Assembly: GCA_030635995.1 (NCBI GenBank)
Contig: DAOVXU010000041.1
Coordinates: 1 to 11,101, forward strand
DNA length: 11,101 nt
From: Arcobacter sp.
Lineage (GTDB): Bacteria > Campylobacterota > Campylobacteria > Campylobacterales > Arcobacteraceae
Reading direction: 5' to 3'
The notes under the pieces are model-generated. The model did no database searches. It had not been told where the DNA came from and was given only the letters and a program-made list of their open reading frames with translations. A program made the translations under genes and the position numbers. Below, one piece after another: positions 7,995 to 11,101 of this stretch. Positions within the stretch are counted from its first letter, which is position 1, and the number at the start of each line of letters is the position of its first letter.

Positions 7995-8033
7995 TTATAA
8001 AATCATATTAATTAACTCAAAGTAGGATATAAA

Positions 8034-9641
8034 ATGGCGTTTGATAATGAATTATTAATATTACAACAATATAAAGAATTAATTGATAACAATATTATTG
8101 TTACAAAAACTGATCCTAAAGGTAATATTACATTTGCAAATGATAAATTTTGTGATATATCTGGATATACTAAAGAAGAACTATTGGGGCAACCCCACAA
8201 TATTGTTCGTTTTGGAGATGTTGATCCTGCAATTTTTAAAGATATGTGGAATACTATTAAAAATAAAAAAGAAACTTGGACAGGTCAAATAAAAAATAAA
8301 AAGAAAGATGGTACAGCATATTATGTAGATGCTATAGTTCGACCCATAATAAATGAAAAAGGGGAAACTGTAGAGTATATCGCACTTAGATACGATGTAA
8401 GTAATTTCATAAATGCAAAAAAATTATTATTTGACGATATACTACATAGTAAATACCCTTTTTTAGTAGTAATACAAATAGAAGGTTATGAATCACTTGA
8501 AAGTTTTTATGGTAAAGAGATAACTCAAATTATTGAAGATAAATTTGCTACGCATCTACTTGAATATTGTCCAATTGGATGTGTTTTTCCTAAAGTATAC
8601 CAACTAGACAATGGTTATTTTGGACTTTTAAGAGACTTGCAAGATAGTGGAACTTTAGCAGAATCACAAACAATGCAATTAAAAAAATTCCAACAAAATA
8701 TTAAAGATGGAGTATTGTCATTTGGTACTTACGAATATGATTTACATGTATTATTAAGTTATGGAATTGGGAAAGAACATCTCTATGAAGATGTTATGAT
8801 TGGACTTAAAAAAGCTCAAGAGTCAAAAAAAGATTTTATTTTTGCTGATAACTTTACAAAAATAGAAAAAGATAAAGCACATCAAAATTTACATACGATA
8901 AATATGATAAAAAAAGCACTACATCACGATAAAATAATCTCATATTTTCAACCAATTGTAAATACACGAACAGGTGAAATTGATAAATATGAATCACTAG
9001 TAAGATTGGAAAAAGATGATGGAAAAATATTATCACCATACTTTTTCTTAGATGTATCCAAAAATGGTAAATATTATCATCAAATAACAAATTTTGTAAT
9101 TGCAAATTCATTTGAAGCATTAAGAAAAACAGATAAAGAGGTATCTATAAATCTTTCAACTTTAGATATAGAAGATGTAGAATTAAGAAATAATATTATT
9201 ACTCAAATAACAATGAATGCTGATATATCTTCAAGGATTGTATTTGAGCTTCTTGAAGATGAAGAGGTTAATGATTTTGAGATAATAAAAGACTTTATAG
9301 CGTTAGTTAAAATGTTTGGTGTAAAAATTGCTATTGATGATTTTGGAGCAGGTCACTCAAACTTTGAGAGGCTTCTTGATTTTCAACCAGATATTTTAAA
9401 ACTTGATGGTAGTCTAATAAAAGATATCGATAAAAATCAATATAGTCGAGATATTGTAGAAACAATTAAATCATTTGCTGATAAACAAGGTATAAAAACT
9501 GTTGCAGAATTTGTCCATAATAAAGCTGTATTAGATGTAATACAAGAGATAGGGATAGATTATCTTCAAGGTTACTATTTGGGAGAACCACAGATAGAAC
9601 TTGCTGCTAGTATATTAAATCCTAAAGATTTTAGAATTTAA
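8034..9641 (+). CDS. PAS - degenerate GGDEF - EAL protein, predicted c-di-GMP phosphodiesterase
   Basis: A soluble signalling protein of 535 residues with no membrane segment. Residues about 10-125 form a PAS domain of the Aer-like kind (GQPHNIVRF at 52-60, then a WTGQIKNKKKDG block); Aer PAS domains bind FAD and sense redox state. Residues about 135-275 look like a GGDEF domain that has lost its active site: the GGDEF position reads DNGYF (192-196), so cyclase activity is not expected. Residues about 290-530 are an EAL domain with the catalytic set in place: E320 (in ESL, for EAL), N373, E405, D435-D436 (DDFGAG), K456, E492 and Q512 (QGYYLGEP). I therefore predict hydrolysis of cyclic di-GMP to pGpG, governed by the PAS domain. 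AGGA lies 6 bases before the ATG. The gene is monocistronic, divergent from the ferredoxin unit, and convergent with the tRNA-modification gene. The ligand and the behaviour controlled (motility, attachment) cannot be read from the sequence. Confidence 0.92.
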   Translation: MAFDNELLILQQYKELIDNNIIVTKTDPKGNITFANDKFCDISGYTKEELLGQPHNIVRFGDVDPAIFKDMWNTIKNKKETWTGQIKNKKKDGTAYYVDAIVRPIINEKGETVEYIALRYDVSNFINAKKLLFDDILHSKYPFLVVIQIEGYESLESFYGKEITQIIEDKFATHLLEYCPIGCVFPKVYQLDNGYFGLLRDLQDSGTLAESQTMQLKKFQQNIKDGVLSFGTYEYDLHVLLSYGIGKEHLYEDVMIGLKKAQESKKDFIFADNFTKIEKDKAHQNLHTINMIKKALHHDKIISYFQPIVNTRTGEIDKYESLVRLEKDDGKILSPYFFLDVSKNGKYYHQITNFVIANSFEALRKTDKEVSINLSTLDIEDVELRNNIITQITMNADISSRIVFELLEDEEVNDFEIIKDFIALVKMFGVKIAIDDFGAGHSNFERLLDFQPDILKLDGSLIKDIDKNQYSRDIVETIKSFADKQGIKTVAEFVHNKAVLDVIQEIGIDYLQGYYLGEPQIELAASILNPKDFRI

Positions 9642-9679
9642 TACTTTTTAGATCTTCTTTATATAAATTCAGTTATATT

Positions 9680-10657
9680 TTATTGAACAAAATATTTTTG
9701 TATCTCATCTTTAGAAGGTAATTTTTTACCTTTTAAAATCAATTCTTCAAAATCAATTTCATATTCTTTTTCCATTTCAGTTTTACCATATGTAACTATA
9801 ATATCTCCAGCTAATTTTTTATCTAAATCTGATGCATCTTTTTGAAGTAAACACAATGGTCCAGAGGCATCTAATATTCTACCTTTTAAATATTTAGCAC
9901 TTGAGGTAGATTTTAATTTTTCATTATCCTCTTGGTTTCTACCAATAATAAGTTTAGCACCATCAGGCATCCTTAAATGTCGTCCAGCTTTTAGTGTATT
10001 TATATCTTCTACCTCTAGTTTATCATTTGCAATAAAATCACGAAGTTTATTTGAAAATTGTATCTCAGTAAGTAAACATCCACCTGCTGGCGGTTCAAAA
10101 TCTTCTAAACCAATCTCTTTAGCTAATTCAAGTTGTCTATTTCTACTACGGCCTGATATATCTAAAAGCCTATCTCTATCTATCCAACCTTCAATTTCAG
10201 GCTTAGTTACAGGGAGAAGTTTAGCACAAAGTGGTCTTACAATTAAATCATCCACTTCACTTAATTTTTTAACATTTTGAAGTGCTTCTTTATTTTGACT
10301 CATTGGTCGCTGGCCTACTACTTCTCCACTAATCATAAATGAAGCATCATATTTTTTAAGTAATTGTGCCGTATATCTAAACATAAAACCATGACAATCA
10401 ATACAAGGATTGAAGTTTTTTCCATATCCATATTTAGGGTCAAAAAGCACCTCATCTAAAAATTCATTTCTCAAATCTAAGATTTCTAATTTAACACCAA
10501 TTTGTTCACACATACTTTTCATATGTTCTAATCTATCATTAGTAGATCCAAACCCTGTATGGATGTTTACAGCAACCACCTCAATCCCTTGATCTACAAC
10601 CAATTTCATAGCTAAAACAGAGTCTAACCCTCCACTAAATAATGCTAATGCTCTCAT
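9680..10657 (-). CDS. PP-loop tRNA-thiolation-type enzyme with NFACT-R-like C-terminus
   Basis: A 325-residue PP-loop ATPase related to the ThiI/MnmA sulfur-transfer enzymes that adenylate a tRNA uridine and replace its oxygen with sulfur. The ATP-binding SGGLDS motif is at 8-13. An NPCIDCH motif (C85, C88) lies where MnmA has its first catalytic cysteine, and PPAGGCLLTE supplies a second candidate (C194); SGEVVGQRPMSQ at 110-121 is also characteristic. The C-terminal part from about residue 215 (GRHLRMPDGAKLIIGRNQEDN at 225-245) resembles the NFACT-R RNA-binding domain, which I recall being fused to ThiI-like enzymes in bacteria. It lacks the THUMP domain of true ThiI and the C-terminal barrel of MnmA, so neither symbol is assigned. 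The target base and sulfur donor are unknown. AGGATGG lies about 8-14 bases before the ATG. The gene starts 25 bases after the stop of the LytM-like gene, so the two are probably cotranscribed. Confidence 0.82.
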   Translation of the reverse strand: MRALALFSGGLDSVLAMKLVVDQGIEVVAVNIHTGFGSTNDRLEHMKSMCEQIGVKLEILDLRNEFLDEVLFDPKYGYGKNFNPCIDCHGFMFRYTAQLLKKYDASFMISGEVVGQRPMSQNKEALQNVKKLSEVDDLIVRPLCAKLLPVTKPEIEGWIDRDRLLDISGRSRNRQLELAKEIGLEDFEPPAGGCLLTEIQFSNKLRDFIANDKLEVEDINTLKAGRHLRMPDGAKLIIGRNQEDNEKLKSTSSAKYLKGRILDASGPLCLLQKDASDLDKKLAGDIIVTYGKTEMEKEYEIDFEELILKGKKLPSKDEIQKYFVQ

Positions 10658-10682
10658 ATCAATTCCATCCTATACTTTCTTT

Positions 10683-11101
10683 TTATTTAAATAATTTTTG
10701 TGGGTCTAAATATTTATTATCCCTTGTCACTTGAAATACTAAAGTATCTTTAACTCTACCTACAACATAACCTTTTTTTATCCATTGACCAACTTTTAAT
10801 GTTTTTGGAATATTACTAAGTTGTGAATATATTGTATGTAAATTATTTCTATGTTTTACAATCACAACATTTCCAAGTTCACCTGCATCGTGTTTTGCAT
10901 AAACAACTTTCCCTTTAATTATATTGTACACTTTAGCATTTTGTTGTTTAGATTTTAAAGAGATAGATTCATTAAATAGTTCTATTTTATATACTGGATC
11001 ATAAAACTTACCAAATTTTTTAATTACTTTATATGACTTTAATGGAGATATTGTTTTATTTCCCTTATAAGAAGATATCTTTATCCCTTTAGATGTAGAA
11101 C
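10683..11101 (-). CDS. Degenerate LytM/M23-domain protein, probable murein hydrolase activator (N-terminus beyond the window)
   Basis: The frame is open from the right edge to the stop at 10683, giving the last 138 residues of a longer protein. A GTG at 10931 is an internal codon, not a convincing start. The fragment is the C-terminal beta-rich LytM/M23 fold: an ISPLKSYKVIKKFGKFYDP segment, then a KGKVVYAKHDAGELGNVVIVKH core, TIYSQLS, LKVGQWIKKGYVVGRV, and a final DPQKLFK. True M23 endopeptidases bind zinc through an HxxxD and an HxH motif. Here the first region reads ELFNESI and the second LVFQVTR, so both are missing. This is the pattern of EnvC/NlpD-type proteins, which activate periplasmic amidases during septum splitting instead of cutting the wall themselves. 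In several Campylobacterota such a gene follows ftsE-ftsX, so those may lie just beyond the edge (inference). It is followed after 25 bases by the PP-loop gene. Confidence 0.8.
   Translation of the reverse strand, partial: STSKGIKISSYKGNKTISPLKSYKVIKKFGKFYDPVYKIELFNESISLKSKQQNAKVYNIIKGKVVYAKHDAGELGNVVIVKHRNNLHTIYSQLSNIPKTLKVGQWIKKGYVVGRVKDTLVFQVTRDNKYLDPQKLFK

Noticed and set aside
8012..8200. Minus-strand open frame at the start of the PAS-EAL gene (and a similar one at 8854-9120)
   Set aside because: Both are antisense shadows of a gene with recognisable PAS and EAL motifs. Neither has a ribosome binding site or a plausible protein sequence.
9661..9678. ATATAA - six bases - TTATAT, a possible bidirectional terminator between the convergent EAL and PP-loop genes
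   Set aside because: The stem has six A-T pairs only and no proper T-run, so it would be too weak to be called a terminator; such repeats are common by chance in this AT-rich DNA.
10683..10931. A short stand-alone 82-residue gene starting at GTG 10931
   Set aside because: The frame remains open upstream to the right edge, and the LytM-like fold extends across 10931, so the GTG is an internal valine codon of a longer gene.

Overview
The window is AT-rich, ordinary chromosomal DNA. It most likely comes from a member of the Campylobacterota, and I lean towards an Arcobacter-type organism (Arcobacteraceae). The reasons are very AT-biased codon use, Campylobacterota-like protein sequences, and a ferredoxin - Ppx/GppA - lipid A acyltransferase gene order that resembles one I remember from Helicobacter pylori. 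The genus is an inference. Seven complete or nearly complete genes and one gene fragment fill almost everything. No intergenic stretch exceeds 300 bases, and I see no RNA gene, mobile element or CRISPR array.

Layout: (1) 1-2196, minus: most of clpB, the heat-shock disaggregase, with its C-terminus beyond the left edge. (2) 2197-2378: a divergent control region. On the clpB side it holds a near-consensus sigma-70 promoter (TTGACA, 17-base spacer, TATACT) whose predicted start falls in a CIRCE element, the operator of the HrcA repressor. On the other side is a simpler promoter for uvrA. (3) 2379-5186, plus: uvrA, complete. (4) 5219-7874, minus: a compact three-gene unit, transcribed in the order ferredoxin, Ppx/GppA-type phosphatase, lipid A acyltransferase. 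(5) 7875-8033: a second divergent control region, with a long interrupted inverted repeat. (6) 8034-9641, plus: a soluble PAS - degenerate GGDEF - EAL protein, predicted to degrade cyclic di-GMP in response to a PAS signal. (7) 9680-11101, minus: a PP-loop tRNA-thiolation-type enzyme with an NFACT-R-like C-terminus, downstream of the 3' end of a gene for a degenerate LytM/M23 protein, probably a murein hydrolase activator.

The genes do not form one pathway. They cover protein disaggregation, nucleotide excision repair, polyphosphate or (p)ppGpp metabolism with lipid A acylation, c-di-GMP signalling, tRNA modification and cell-wall remodelling. I found no convincing new system. The points most worth a second look are the CIRCE-controlled clpB promoter, the 13-base inverted repeat between the ferredoxin and EAL genes, the domain make-up of the EAL protein, and the loss of metal ligands in the LytM-like protein.
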